DNA of 64,000 bases from Bacteroides sp. 224 (GCF_010500995.1 NZ_QVMK01000032.1:1-64000); one strand, 5' to 3'. Positions 18,390-28,137 are shown, numbered from the stretch's first letter. Translations and numbers: made by a program. The notes: a model not told the origin generated them from the sequence alone.

Positions 18390-19730
18390 ATGAAAACGCT
18401 ACTTAAACTAGCACTCCTTACTGGAGTACTGACAGGCTTGATGGCCTGCATTGGTGACAAAGTTGTAATCTATGATCCTATCAGAGTTGTTGATGAATCC
18501 AAAGTCAATCAAAAACTTTATGCTGACGTTACAGAAGCCGAATTTAAATTTATACCGGAAGCTAACTGGCAAGTAGAACTTTATGAAATTGAGTGTTATG
18601 TAGGAAAAAACGTTCCGGATACACTGGGAAGTCCCAACTGGCTTCAATTTTACCCGGATCCTGATTTAGCCGGAGGCGAAGTTATAAACCCCAATGATAC
18701 AGTTACACTAAAATTCAAACTCGAACCAAATTACATTGGTTTAGAGCGTGCAGCTGTAGTAAAGATTACATGTGGTGGACAGGTGAAGACTGTTGACCTC
18801 AAACAAGAAGCTACTTTAAAGAAAACAGGAAGAAAGTTGCTGAATACACGTTTGGTAAAAAGTATTTCGGGAACCAATGACAATCCCAATAGTTCTACTA
18901 TATTAGACCTAACTTTTGAATACTTCAATGCAGGAGAAGGAGCATTAAAAGATAATTTGAGTAATTTCACTATCTCTGAGAGAAGGACAAACTACCACAA
19001 TGCTTATAATTATAAGATTTATAATCAAGACTTTTATGAAGGGCTTGACAACAGAAGAATCCGCATAGAAAGAGACGCAGATAGCCCAGGAGGAATATTT
19101 CATACAGGTAGAACAACTACCCATCTGAATAGAGGACATTATGTAGACTCCTCTAGGTTTGGAGATATAAAAAACAATTGGGATGGAACAAGTGGAGACT
19201 GGCATTTCGAAATTATTGAATATATGAATGGATGGCCAGTTAGAATATTAACCCAAAGTGATAAAACATATCTTACCAATGACACTGTTGATCTTCAGTG
19301 GAACAAACCTGGTGATTTAACCAGAATAGATTGTATCCAATTTAGTAAAGAAGGTCAATTGCTACAACGCTATTCGTATGCTTATCAATATGATGAAACT
19401 TTGGTTAACAAAACCAATATTGATTTAAACTGGTTTATCTTAACTACCACCACCATTAATGCTACATTAAATATGAGAACAATTGCTACTCCCGATACTT
19501 CTCATTTAAATTTAGCCGGATTAATGGGAAAAAGAAGTAAACACTTGCTTACGTCAGCTGCGGAAACATATTATCAATCAAGTGATCCTATGCCTTCCAA
19601 TGCTTACAATATCTCCTACAAATTTGATGAATGGGGATATGTAACCGAATTCGTTATTAATGGCGGGTTTGACACAACCGGTACTTATAAGATAGAATAT
19701 GTTGCTCCTCCTATTCTTGACGAAAAATAA
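18390..19730 (+). CDS. Surface lipoprotein with BACON-like N-terminal domain
   Basis: A 446-residue protein with a lipoprotein signal (C20 in GLMACIGD). Residues about 30-145 look like a beta-sandwich of BACON type (NWLQFYPDPD, then a sheet ending VVKITCGGQVKTVDLKQEA). The rest resembles the repetitive beta-rich tails of Bacteroidetes surface proteins (YSYAYQYDET, YNISYKFDEWGYVTEF), as in proteins that describe fields with YD/RHS-like strands. No enzyme motif is seen. It stands alone, with its own promoter and terminator. Function unknown; glycan or host-ligand binding is a guess from the domain type. Confidence 0.6.
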   Translation: MKTLLKLALLTGVLTGLMACIGDKVVIYDPIRVVDESKVNQKLYADVTEAEFKFIPEANWQVELYEIECYVGKNVPDTLGSPNWLQFYPDPDLAGGEVINPNDTVTLKFKLEPNYIGLERAAVVKITCGGQVKTVDLKQEATLKKTGRKLLNTRLVKSISGTNDNPNSSTILDLTFEYFNAGEGALKDNLSNFTISERRTNYHNAYNYKIYNQDFYEGLDNRRIRIERDADSPGGIFHTGRTTTHLNRGHYVDSSRFGDIKNNWDGTSGDWHFEIIEYMNGWPVRILTQSDKTYLTNDTVDLQWNKPGDLTRIDCIQFSKEGQLLQRYSYAYQYDETLVNKTNIDLNWFILTTTTINATLNMRTIATPDTSHLNLAGLMGKRSKHLLTSAAETYYQSSDPMPSNAYNISYKFDEWGYVTEFVINGGFDTTGTYKIEYVAPPILDEK

Positions 19731-19746
19731 AAACTGAATAAATAAG

Positions 19747-19787
19747 AATAAACCCAACTAACTTGCAATGAGATAGTTGGGTTTATT
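19747..19787. terminator. Intrinsic terminator
   Basis: Perfect 14-bp arms AATAAACCCAACTA (19747-19760) and TAGTTGGGTTTATT (19774-19787), followed by ATTTT, lie 16 bp after the lipoprotein stop codon. The reverse orientation would also serve the leftward AAA gene, whose stop is 25 bp away. Confidence 0.85.
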
Positions 19788-19811
19788 ATTTTAATCTAAA
19801 TTAAACGTACA

Positions 19812-22800
19812 TTACTTCCTCCCCACAAGCGCCTCCTTAATCCCCTCCAGATTTTCATTAAACTCAGTTAGCTGAGTGATCACCTGATTGGTTTGATTGC
19901 CTTGATTCATACCGGCAAACTTATTATTCTTGCGGAATATGCTCTTAATCTGTTCCCATCGTTCCTGTTCTTCCACAGATAGTAAACCTGCAATTTCTTT
20001 CAGTTTCAACAAATTGGCTTCACTGTCAGCGGTTAATGTTTGCGATTCACTTTCATAATGGGTAAGCACAAGAGAGGTTACCTCCTTCGTATTCATCAAA
20101 GGCACCAGTTGACCAACCATCTTGTTCATATCGCGATAAGAACCTTGCAGCTTAAAAGCAGGTTCTACTCGGTAAGCATCCTGCATGGCAGCACTGGAAA
20201 TGTAGTTTTGATTAACCTTCTGCACTATATTTCTAACTAAAAGGGCATTCTTTATAACCGCTATAAAGTCATCAATATCTTGCTGGGTATGATTGGATTC
20301 CAAGTCGGGCATCAACTCTGCCTTTGTTTCAACGTACTCTACCAGGTTGTAGAAATCGGTAAAGCTTTTCGCTGTTATCTTCTGAATATACGGATTCTCT
20401 ACCACCGCATTTTCGAGTAAGCTTAAATTGAACAAGTGGGCAGAATCACCAATCACATCTCCAAGGTTATATACATCGGCACGGTTGGCAAGCATATCGG
20501 GTATTTGGAATTTCTCTCCACTTTCCGTATAAGGATTACCAGCCATAATCACACAAAAACGCTTTCCACGCAAATCGTAGGTTTTGCTTTCTCCCTCAAA
20601 AGTACCGTCCATCTTGCGCTGACCATCGGCCAGGGAAATGAACTTTTGAAGAAACTCGGAACTACAGTGCTGAATATCATCCAAGTAAAGCATCACATTA
20701 TCTGCCATCTCGAAAGATAGATTAATCTTTTTCAGTTCTTCCCGAGCACCCGACGTTTTAGCCTCATCGGGATCGATGGAGGTTATGGAATGTCCGATGG
20801 TAGGTCCGTTGATCTTCACAAAGTTAAGCCCCATAACGCTGGCCAGATACTCCATCAATGTAGTTTTACCATATCCGGGAGGAGAAAGCAATAACAGCAT
20901 CCCCATACGAGCCGTACGTTTAGTTTCGCCTGCCACCCCAAGTTGCTTAGCCAAATTGGCTCCGATTAATGGCAGATATACCTGGTTAATCAGTTTGTTG
21001 CGAACAAATGAGGTCAGCACCCGAGGCTTCAGTTCATTGATTCTGAGTGTTTTCCGATATCCTCCAACAGTTTTCTCCTTCAATTCGGTGAAGGCGGTGA
21101 AGCGAGGCACACTCTGGTCGGTGAAGCGCGTTAACTTCTGCATCAGCCTATGATAGTCTGCCTTATACTCATTATTTATAATAACGGGGTGAGTTCCGCG
21201 CAAGTCGTGAATTTCGAGTACATCAGAACTTTTCCTTAATTCAAACTGATATTCTTTCAGCAATAATAAGCAAGCGGTTTCTCCTCTATACTTCTTATAT
21301 TTCTTATGCTCATCGGCCAAATCGATAAAAGAGGTAAGCCAGTTGCGAACCAACAAAAAGCGCTCTACCGTTCCGAAAGACTTATTTTCCAAATCCGCAT
21401 TAAAGCTTTCCGATAGTTTTTGTTCTTTCAAGTAAGCCAGAAACTCTTCTTTAAACTCCTTAGATTGCTGGGTTACTGTGAAAGAATGATTATTGCTGAA
21501 CTCGCAAAACAGGTAATTAGCCACCCTCTCCGGCAATATTTTAGCAGAATTGAAATAGGTATTCCAGTTATTATATGCATCCTGAATGGTGTTAATCACA
21601 TACTGATAATTACGAGAAGTAGGGAATGCTTTCAGTACATTATTGGCAGATACTATCAAGCCTTTCAGCAATTCCTTTTCCGCAGCATCTATACTGTACC
21701 AGAACAGTTGAGCAGCTACCCTTGCCTGAGGTTTGAAAGATAATACGCCCAACTGGTTGGTAATTCGGGTCAGTTCATTGAAAATAGCTACTGCATCATA
21801 ATCGTGCACGCCTTTCAGGTAAGATTCGGCATAGCTGCTTTCTATCTTTTTAGAGATAAAGGCTTGTACATCAAATGAATTATTCTTCCGGCTTTCCAAC
21901 CAGGCTAAATAGGCCAGGTATTCTGCCCGGTAAACCAGTTTGTTTTCAGACACCACATCTTGTTCCCAAATATCCTGATAGGAATTAATTTCCTCATTCT
22001 TTAGTTCGTGATAGAAGTTGGTACCTGTAAGATGGTAGAATAGTTTGTCTTCGCGTCTGACCACAGTCATATCGAGCAACTGCTTATTAACTGCAAATTT
22101 ATAGTTGCCCAACGAAATAATGTTTTCGCCATCAGCAAAGAGTTCTGTTTTGTCTTTTAGGATTCTCAATGCATCTTCCAAAGACGTTTTCAGGCTATTC
22201 TCTAAATTCTCAGCTTTGGATATATCGCCCAGTTCTTTCAAATCGCCAATTAATTTGCGGACTTTATCCACCATCAAATCCGATGAATAGAAAGACTGTA
22301 TTTCTTCTTTGGTTTTAAAAGATTGTGCTTTGTTTTCTACATTCTTCAATACACGGATCCCTATCTGCTCCAACGAAGAGGTGCGACGATTGATTTGTTC
22401 TACCAGTTGCGCCTTGCGTCCGTCAAAAGCCTTCACTACTTCGGAACGTTTATCGGCAATGACCAGAATAAACTCTTCAAAGTCGGCAAATTTACTTTCG
22501 AGTTCTTCGATCTGAACACTTACCTTCGTGAAATACTCGTCGCATTTATCCGGTGTGGAAGATAACTCCAGAAAATTAACGATGCTATGTTCAAGCAACG
22601 TTAGCTGAGCACGAAATTCGGCCATAGACTCTTTGCTTTTCAAAGAATCTACCTTCTTTTTAAGTTGCGCCCTAACCTCGTTCAGCGAAGAGAATATCAA
22701 CGATATTTTTTCTATGATACGAGTGGTTTGGGTGGTATCTTCTATTTTCAGGCTGTTGAGAATATCAATCAGCAATTCCAATTCGGAAGAGATTTCTTTG

Positions 22801-24701
22801 CAGCCGGTTTCTATAAGCTGGGCATCTACCACTTTTTCTACCTGCTGAACTGCCTGTTTCTGAAGAACCACCTTTTCTTCATAAGGAGATAAAGCCTCGT
22901 CGCCAAGCAGAAACTCTACAGTTTTGGCAGAAAGATCGGCAGCGGTTTTAGATAATGCTTCCTTCAGCCCATCTACTCGTGCCGTATCCATATAGCGCAG
23001 GTTGACAAGCTCAATGATTTCTCCCTGCATCCGCCGGGTATCTGCCAATAGTTTTACCAACTGCTCTAAGGCATTGAACTTGGTGTTTTTTATGGCAAAC
23101 AATAGTTTATCTACTTTCTGCGTGGCTTCTTCGAGCACCTGAGCCGAGTGTTTTTTCTGCTGTTTTACTTTCTCAAACTCATCAATGGCCGTATTGGCTA
23201 TCTCTTTTATTTGAGTTAAGGGGTCGGACAAGGCAGAAGCCTCTTCATTAGCTATCCAGAAATAAGCATCTATAATATCATTCGACTTCTTAACAATGTC
23301 TTCGTAAAGCCCTTCGTAAGTATCTTCCTTATTCACTAAGTGAATAACTTCATGACACTCTGCCATAGCCTTTACGATTGATTTATTACCTATTTTATAT
23401 AGCAGATGATCTTTCTTCTCATTGTTCTCGGGCAAGCGGTCGGCATAAGGTGTTCGCCATATTTGCACCTGATGGTGGCGAGTGGCTTCCTGCTCAGAAC
23501 GGAAAAAGATTAAAGTGCCATCCTTATACAACGTAAATCCATTGCAGATAATAGGCGTTTCCACCTGCTGCCGGATAATATTGTAAGACATCAATACATA
23601 CATATTCCGCTCGTTCTGATAAAATACATACAGAAAATCTTCTCCGTTGGGAGAAGCTACCTTACGAAAGAACTCAAGTTTATTGAGGTCGCTCTCGAAT
23701 ATCTTATATTCTCCGTTTTGCAGATAGTATCCGTTCGGGAAAATCACACCGTGATTGTCGGGGAGCAAGATACCGGCATCATTCAGCATCTTAATGTTCA
23801 CCACTTCTTTGGTACGTGTATTAAACACATACGCCCGGAAGTCTTCCTGATAAGGTTTGATTCGCAACAGAATCAAGTTTCCCAGATCGGAATAATAGTA
23901 ATCGGCATCATCCAGTTGCTGATCTTTATTCTCTACAGGCTCGGCATAGATTCCTTTCCCGGTTTTTGTGTTATCTTCTATTTTAAAGGTGATATCGCCA
24001 CCCACAGCTTCTATAAATACCTTATCTAAAATAGACACGTGCGGATGTGTGCCCAAGCGCCTGTCTTCCAGTGTGGTTTTAATCCACTTGAACTCGTGTT
24101 GGGGTGCTTTTACTACCTCATGAATACTTCTGTCATCCTGATAAATCAGTTTACCGCCTTTAATGAGCCACTTAAAGGCTTTTTCATCTCCCGGATTCTT
24201 ACTGGTTTGGAAAACCATATAGAAGTAGTTCTCCGTTCTCCTGAACCTTGAGAAGATAGAATCTCTATAGTATTTATAGAGGTTTTTAAAGTCGGTAATG
24301 AAACTTTCGTCCTCGATAAGAGTTAATGGTTGAGGCACAAACTGGTTATCCTGAAACGAGTAAATACTGAAAACATCGCTCAACTGAATATCCGACCGTA
24401 ACCCAAAATGAACATTGTAGCCAAATATGCAAAGGTTGCCCAAAGCAGTGATTCCTCTCGACTCGCAATTATTTTCCGTATTAATACGCTGATTGGCTAA
24501 AAGCGAAAATTCGGCCGAGGTAAATACTTCCTTCCTGGCCTGATTCAGCGAACCAAGTTTGTTGAGTAATACGTCTTTTTGCGTTTGCAGACGTTTTCTT
24601 ATGATTTCGTAAGTTCCGGCTTCAAGCCTCTCCCCTGCCAGCCTCTCCCCTGCCCTCTCCAAAGGAGAGGGAGATGGGAATGCTTTATCTTTAGATTCCA
24701 T
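19812..24701 (-). CDS. Giant DUF3686/AAA+ ATPase of the PspA-flotillin operon
   Basis: A 1629-residue protein. The N-terminal half (about 30-450) matches DUF3686, named in databases as an ATPase involved in DNA repair; a long coiled coil spans about 480-900; the C-terminal third carries an AAA+ module with Walker A PPGYGKTT (K1279), Walker B MLYLDDIQH (D1341-D1342) and a sensor-1 asparagine (MAGNPY). It is the last gene of a leftward operon with PspA, a YqiJ-like protein and a flotillin. This set is known across bacteria, where the ATPase is thought to remodel PspA/flotillin membrane complexes. Residues ~10-26 (SPSPLERAGERLAGERL) are encoded by an inserted palindrome and are not part of the conserved fold. 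Confidence 0.85.
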   Translation of the reverse strand: MESKDKAFPSPSPLERAGERLAGERLEAGTYEIIRKRLQTQKDVLLNKLGSLNQARKEVFTSAEFSLLANQRINTENNCESRGITALGNLCIFGYNVHFGLRSDIQLSDVFSIYSFQDNQFVPQPLTLIEDESFITDFKNLYKYYRDSIFSRFRRTENYFYMVFQTSKNPGDEKAFKWLIKGGKLIYQDDRSIHEVVKAPQHEFKWIKTTLEDRRLGTHPHVSILDKVFIEAVGGDITFKIEDNTKTGKGIYAEPVENKDQQLDDADYYYSDLGNLILLRIKPYQEDFRAYVFNTRTKEVVNIKMLNDAGILLPDNHGVIFPNGYYLQNGEYKIFESDLNKLEFFRKVASPNGEDFLYVFYQNERNMYVLMSYNIIRQQVETPIICNGFTLYKDGTLIFFRSEQEATRHHQVQIWRTPYADRLPENNEKKDHLLYKIGNKSIVKAMAECHEVIHLVNKEDTYEGLYEDIVKKSNDIIDAYFWIANEEASALSDPLTQIKEIANTAIDEFEKVKQQKKHSAQVLEEATQKVDKLLFAIKNTKFNALEQLVKLLADTRRMQGEIIELVNLRYMDTARVDGLKEALSKTAADLSAKTVEFLLGDEALSPYEEKVVLQKQAVQQVEKVVDAQLIETGCKEISSELELLIDILNSLKIEDTTQTTRIIEKISLIFSSLNEVRAQLKKKVDSLKSKESMAEFRAQLTLLEHSIVNFLELSSTPDKCDEYFTKVSVQIEELESKFADFEEFILVIADKRSEVVKAFDGRKAQLVEQINRRTSSLEQIGIRVLKNVENKAQSFKTKEEIQSFYSSDLMVDKVRKLIGDLKELGDISKAENLENSLKTSLEDALRILKDKTELFADGENIISLGNYKFAVNKQLLDMTVVRREDKLFYHLTGTNFYHELKNEEINSYQDIWEQDVVSENKLVYRAEYLAYLAWLESRKNNSFDVQAFISKKIESSYAESYLKGVHDYDAVAIFNELTRITNQLGVLSFKPQARVAAQLFWYSIDAAEKELLKGLIVSANNVLKAFPTSRNYQYVINTIQDAYNNWNTYFNSAKILPERVANYLFCEFSNNHSFTVTQQSKEFKEEFLAYLKEQKLSESFNADLENKSFGTVERFLLVRNWLTSFIDLADEHKKYKKYRGETACLLLLKEYQFELRKSSDVLEIHDLRGTHPVIINNEYKADYHRLMQKLTRFTDQSVPRFTAFTELKEKTVGGYRKTLRINELKPRVLTSFVRNKLINQVYLPLIGANLAKQLGVAGETKRTARMGMLLLLSPPGYGKTTLMEYLASVMGLNFVKINGPTIGHSITSIDPDEAKTSGAREELKKINLSFEMADNVMLYLDDIQHCSSEFLQKFISLADGQRKMDGTFEGESKTYDLRGKRFCVIMAGNPYTESGEKFQIPDMLANRADVYNLGDVIGDSAHLFNLSLLENAVVENPYIQKITAKSFTDFYNLVEYVETKAELMPDLESNHTQQDIDDFIAVIKNALLVRNIVQKVNQNYISSAAMQDAYRVEPAFKLQGSYRDMNKMVGQLVPLMNTKEVTSLVLTHYESESQTLTADSEANLLKLKEIAGLLSVEEQERWEQIKSIFRKNNKFAGMNQGNQTNQVITQLTEFNENLEGIKEALVGRK
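24624..24674. repeat. Palindromic element C1 inside the AAA gene
   Basis: Core AGCCTCTCCCCTGCCCTCTCC plus its hairpin partner GGAGAGGGAGA at 24640-24674, with a 16-bp tandem duplication at 24624-24639. It lies in frame in codons ~10-26 of the 1629-residue protein and is inverted relative to C2 (24934-24969). Confidence 0.9.
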
Positions 24702-24716
24702 TGTTTTTTAATATAG

Positions 24717-24908
24717 TAAGTAGGTATTCAAAATTAATTTATATAAGTAGATGTTCATAGTTAGTTGTATGATCCCCCCCCTCCGCCCTTTGGGCACCTC
24801 CCCCTTGCAGGGGAGGAATTCCTGCGGCATCGACTCCTCCCCTGCAAGGGGGAGGTGCCCAAAGGGCGGAGGGGGTATTTTATAAATTAATTATGAATAC
24901 CTACTTAA
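24717..24908. repeat. MITE-like palindrome B1 with GCGGCATCG core
   Basis: Perfect 41-bp arms (24777-24817 and 24835-24875; CTCCGCCCTTTGGGCACCTC type) enclose a 17-nt loop holding CCTGCGGCATCG (24821-24832). Outside the GC-rich arms lies an AT-rich terminal inverted repeat beginning TAAGTAGGTATTCA and ending TGAATACCTACTTA. It occupies the leader of the AAA gene, between elements C2 and C1. Confidence 0.95.
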
Positions 24909-24933
24909 GAAATATTATTAACCTGCATAGTCT

Positions 24934-24969
24934 TCCTCCCTCTCCTTTGGAGAGGGTTGGGGAGAGGCT
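24934..24969. repeat. Palindromic element C2 at the flotillin stop codon
   Basis: CCTCCCTCTCCTTTGGAGAG and GGGGAGAGGCT; its last bases overlap the TAG stop of the flotillin gene (24968-24970). It is inverted relative to C1 across the AAA start codon. Confidence 0.9.
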
Positions 24970-27154
24970 ATAATTTCTTATTAGAGATACCTAAAGTCTT
25001 CGCCATATTCAGCAAATTACCCAAGAACCCTTTATCGCTTTCGTCTTCACTCTTGCTTTGCATTTTCAAGATAAGAGAAGCAATGGTCAAGTTCTTTATA
25101 TCTTCGGTAGAAATACCTGTTCGGTTGGCATAATAACGGATACGTTCCAATAAATCGCCTTCCGAATTGCCATCGCCCAACAACGCTTTTTTAAGTTGAG
25201 TAGCGTTCTCGCTTTCATTAACCAGACGGTCAAATCCTTTCGCATTGGATATTTGTTTCACGATGTTTTCGAAGAACATGGTTTCTCCTCCTACAATGTC
25301 GATATCGGCATTCTTCAAAGCTTCGGACAATACGTGTGCCTGAGCGTCGGCAATGTCTTTCTGAATGCTGATCTGAGCCAGTTCCACATCTTTCTCCTTT
25401 TGGAGCGCCAATTTGAACTCTTCGTGTTCTTTGCCCACACCATCCAGTTTCTTCATGGCGGCAGCTTTCTCTTCAATTCCGGTGGCTTCGGCCAGTGCTT
25501 TCTCTTTCAATACTTCGGCTTCCATCAAACCTTCCTTACGTTTCGCTTCGGCTTTGGCTTCAATGCCTGTGGCTTCGGCCAGAGATGTTTTCTCGATGAT
25601 GCTTGCTTCGCCGGTAGCAGATGCCAAGGCTTTTTCTTTGGTTACTTCGGCTTCTACCAATCCTTCTTTTTTCTTGGCTTCGGCTTTGGCTTCGATACTA
25701 AAGGCTTCGGCTTTGGCTTTTTTCTCAATAACTACCGCTTCGGCCATACCTTGTTGTTCAAGAGCTTCGGCTTTGGCTTTAATTACTTCGGCTTCGGCCA
25801 GTCCGTAAGTAGCATCTTCGCGCGCTTTGGCATCTGCCAGAATCTTTCTTGCTTCTGCTTGCTTAGCCGATGCTTCTTTCTGCGCCTCTGCGTCGATCAG
25901 TAATTCTTTCGCCTTTTCTTCGGCAGCAAGTTTGGCAGCTTCGGCAGATTTAACGGTTTCAATCAATCTTTGTTCGGCTTCTTGCGAGGCTTCTGTGATA
26001 CCTACTTGTTTCTGGCGATCGATGCTTCTGAAAGCTTCTATATCTTTGATGTTCTGCTGTTCTTCCACCACCCCTTTTTCGAGCTGCACTCTTTCGCGTA
26101 TTACGTCCTGAATGTTTTTCTTTTCAATTTCGATGGCACGCTCTTTATCAATTTGAGAGAGGGTTACTATTCTTTCTCTTTCGGTTTGTTCCAAAGCACG
26201 ATCTTTCTCAACACGTTCTTTTTCTACAGCTTCGGTTCTTTGCTTGTTTTTTTCAGCAATAATGATCTGACGGAGTTTGTTTTCTTCCTGAATGGCAAGC
26301 GATTCTTCTGTAGATATTCTTACGGTTTCGGATTTCAGCCTTTCTTCTTCTCTTACCTTTTGAATTTCGGCTTCTTCGCGAGCTCTTACATTATCAATTT
26401 CGCGTTTTTGCTTTTCTTCTTTCTCTGCCAATTGTCTTTCGAGTTCGAGAATGGCTTCGCGAGCTTCCACGTTTTGTTTCTTAATCACTTTCTCTTCTTC
26501 CCGACGAATTAAATTGGCTTTAATATTCTGAGCAGCTGTCAGGTCTGTGATTTTACGGATACCTTCGGAATCGAGAATGTTTTCGGGGCTAAGGAATTGG
26601 AGTTCTGTTTGCTCCAAATAGTCGATGGCACAGTCGTCCAGTACATATCCGTTCAGGTCGGTTCCTATAATATTTAAAATCTCATCACGGAACTCACGAC
26701 GAGCTTCATATAATTCGATGAAATCAAACTTCTTACCTACTGTTTTCAATGCTTCGGAGAATTTAGCTTCAAAAACATCCTTTAATGTAGATATATCACT
26801 GGCTCTTTCGCATCCGATGGTTTGTGCCACATTGATTACGTCATTGATCGACTTATTTACACGCACAAAGAAGGCTACTTTTATATCGGCACGAATGTTG
26901 TCTTTACAAATCAATCCGTCGTGTTGCATTCTTTCTATCTGCACTTTCTTCAAAGCAATGTCCATAATCTCCATCTTATGGAATATAGGAATTACATACA
27001 TACCCTTGTTGAAAGCAACTTTAGTGCCTCCTACGCCTGTACGTACAATGGCTTTTCCTTGAGGTATTTTCTTGTAAAAGGTTGCCAGCATTCCCATTAA
27101 AACCAGCAAAACGAAAATAGCAGCACCGGCTATTATAAAAACAAATTCTGTCAT
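24968..27154 (-). CDS. Flotillin-like SPFH/Band 7 protein (YqiK type)
   Basis: A 728-residue membrane protein: one N-terminal membrane segment (about 4-26), an SPFH/Band 7 domain (about 30-205), then a very long Ala/Glu/Lys-rich coiled coil (about 210-600) with internal repeats of the type AEATGIEAKAEAK, and a C-terminal helical region with a flotillin-type tail. Flotillins oligomerise into cages that organise membrane microdomains. In E. coli the homologue YqiK is encoded next to YqiJ, and here too the YqiJ-like gene is directly upstream. The coding repeats make local recombination likely. Confidence 0.9.
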   Translation of the reverse strand: MTEFVFIIAGAAIFVLLVLMGMLATFYKKIPQGKAIVRTGVGGTKVAFNKGMYVIPIFHKMEIMDIALKKVQIERMQHDGLICKDNIRADIKVAFFVRVNKSINDVINVAQTIGCERASDISTLKDVFEAKFSEALKTVGKKFDFIELYEARREFRDEILNIIGTDLNGYVLDDCAIDYLEQTELQFLSPENILDSEGIRKITDLTAAQNIKANLIRREEEKVIKKQNVEAREAILELERQLAEKEEKQKREIDNVRAREEAEIQKVREEERLKSETVRISTEESLAIQEENKLRQIIIAEKNKQRTEAVEKERVEKDRALEQTERERIVTLSQIDKERAIEIEKKNIQDVIRERVQLEKGVVEEQQNIKDIEAFRSIDRQKQVGITEASQEAEQRLIETVKSAEAAKLAAEEKAKELLIDAEAQKEASAKQAEARKILADAKAREDATYGLAEAEVIKAKAEALEQQGMAEAVVIEKKAKAEAFSIEAKAEAKKKEGLVEAEVTKEKALASATGEASIIEKTSLAEATGIEAKAEAKRKEGLMEAEVLKEKALAEATGIEEKAAAMKKLDGVGKEHEEFKLALQKEKDVELAQISIQKDIADAQAHVLSEALKNADIDIVGGETMFFENIVKQISNAKGFDRLVNESENATQLKKALLGDGNSEGDLLERIRYYANRTGISTEDIKNLTIASLILKMQSKSEDESDKGFLGNLLNMAKTLGISNKKL

Positions 27155-27198
27155 AAGTTAATTGATTTTTGAGTTATTTTTATCTTGTTTTGAGGAGG

Positions 27199-27291
27199 TT
27201 CACCACAGAGTACGCAGAGGACACAGAGTTTTTAATTTCCCTGCGGCATCGCAACTTAATACTCTGTGTACTCTGCGTACTCTGTGGTGAA
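27199..27291. repeat. Long palindrome A3 with GCGGCATCG core
   Basis: 31-bp arms (27199-27229, 27261-27291) pair with one mismatch and match those of A1. The loop carries CCTGCGGCATCG at 27240-27251. It lies between the YqiJ-like and flotillin genes, within their operon. Confidence 0.95.
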
Positions 27292-27343
27292 AAATCCTCT
27301 TTTCCATATTATTTCTACTAATAATCTGCGGTATATAAAAGAA

Positions 27344-28045
27344 TTAAAAATTGCGGATACTGATTTCTTTAGTCACCAGATATATTTTTTTATCGTCCGA
27401 TTCATCGGATACAATTATATAATCTCCGTATTTCAGTTCTTCACCGTCCATACTTCTCACATTTAGTTTAATTGGGTTCTTATCTATCAGAAGCTCCGCA
27501 CAGCCTATCTTGTCATCCTTAATATTGGAAAGCATTTTACCCGATCGGCCCAGAAAGTCGATTTCTTCTTCTCCTTTATATCCTATTGCTTTAAAAAACT
27601 TAGCTAAAGGAGTGGTTGAAAATTTAGTGAATAGTAACGCTATAACCAACAAAGGTAACAGAAGCAATAATGACCAAACGCCCCATCCGCTTACGTCCAC
27701 AAATTGAGTGGTGATGAGCGAACCTACCCATGCGAAAAACTTCCAGAAAGAAAGAATCAGCATGAAAGGCACTCTCCCTACGTTCATAAAGGTCAGGAAT
27801 TTCATGAAGAAACCGGGTGATTTCTCTTGTGGCACTTCCACGTCGTCATCGCCGGCTCCTTCTACTTCCACGTCGGAGGCTTCCGGCTCGGGAACATCTA
27901 CATCGAAGTCGAACCCCAGATCCAGATCGTCCATGCCTACACCCAACAGGAATACGAAGAGCCAATAAAGAACAAGCACACCCATAATGGCTGTCATCAC
28001 AGCATTGGGCAAGGGGTGCATCAAGTGGTGTAAGAATTCGGTCAT
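27344..28045 (-). CDS. YqiJ-like membrane protein with OB-fold domain
   Basis: A 233-residue protein. One membrane segment near residues 15-37, an acidic loop (DDLDLGFDFDVDVPEPEAS), two more segments (about 85-140), and a C-terminal OB-fold of NfeD/YqiJ type (about 165-233, GRSGKMLSNI ... YGDYIIVSDES). Such proteins partner SPFH proteins in the membrane. I choose the ATG at 28045 (MTEFLHHL) because it overlaps the stop of a newly noticed 28-residue frame by ATGA; a start 13 codons upstream would run through that frame. Confidence 0.8.
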   Translation of the reverse strand: MTEFLHHLMHPLPNAVMTAIMGVLVLYWLFVFLLGVGMDDLDLGFDFDVDVPEPEASDVEVEGAGDDDVEVPQEKSPGFFMKFLTFMNVGRVPFMLILSFWKFFAWVGSLITTQFVDVSGWGVWSLLLLLPLLVIALLFTKFSTTPLAKFFKAIGYKGEEEIDFLGRSGKMLSNIKDDKIGCAELLIDKNPIKLNVRSMDGEELKYGDYIIVSDESDDKKIYLVTKEISIRNF

Positions 28046-28128
28046 AGTAATAAGAATATAGATAATAGGATGAAAACCAAGCAAATAATTACAATAGCCA
28101 AAGATACTATTATTAATTTAAAGTCCAT
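28042..28128 (-). CDS. 28-residue single-pass membrane microprotein
   Basis: A frame of 28 codons, MDFKLIIVSLAIVIICLVFI followed by LLSIFLLL, that fills the gap between pspA (stop 9 nt upstream) and the YqiJ-like gene (ATGA overlap). Nearly the whole chain is one hydrophobic helix after a short MDFK head. Tight spacing on both sides argues for translation as part of the operon. It could anchor or regulate PspA, as PspB/PspC-type partners do elsewhere. No homology is claimed. Confidence 0.6.
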   Translation of the reverse strand: MDFKLIIVSLAIVIICLVFILLSIFLLL

Positions 28129-28137
28129 ATTACTTGG

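Noticed and set aside
24717..24908. Ordinary intrinsic terminators as an explanation for the B palindromes
   Set aside because: The 41-bp stems are far longer than terminators need, lack T tracts, occur in gene leaders as well as ends, and have matching terminal repeats outside the stem.
25196..25903. Long plus-strand open frame opposite the flotillin gene
   Set aside because: It is the mirror of the Ala/Glu/Lys-rich coiled-coil repeats; its Phe/Gly-rich product has no sensible fold and no promoter or ribosome site.
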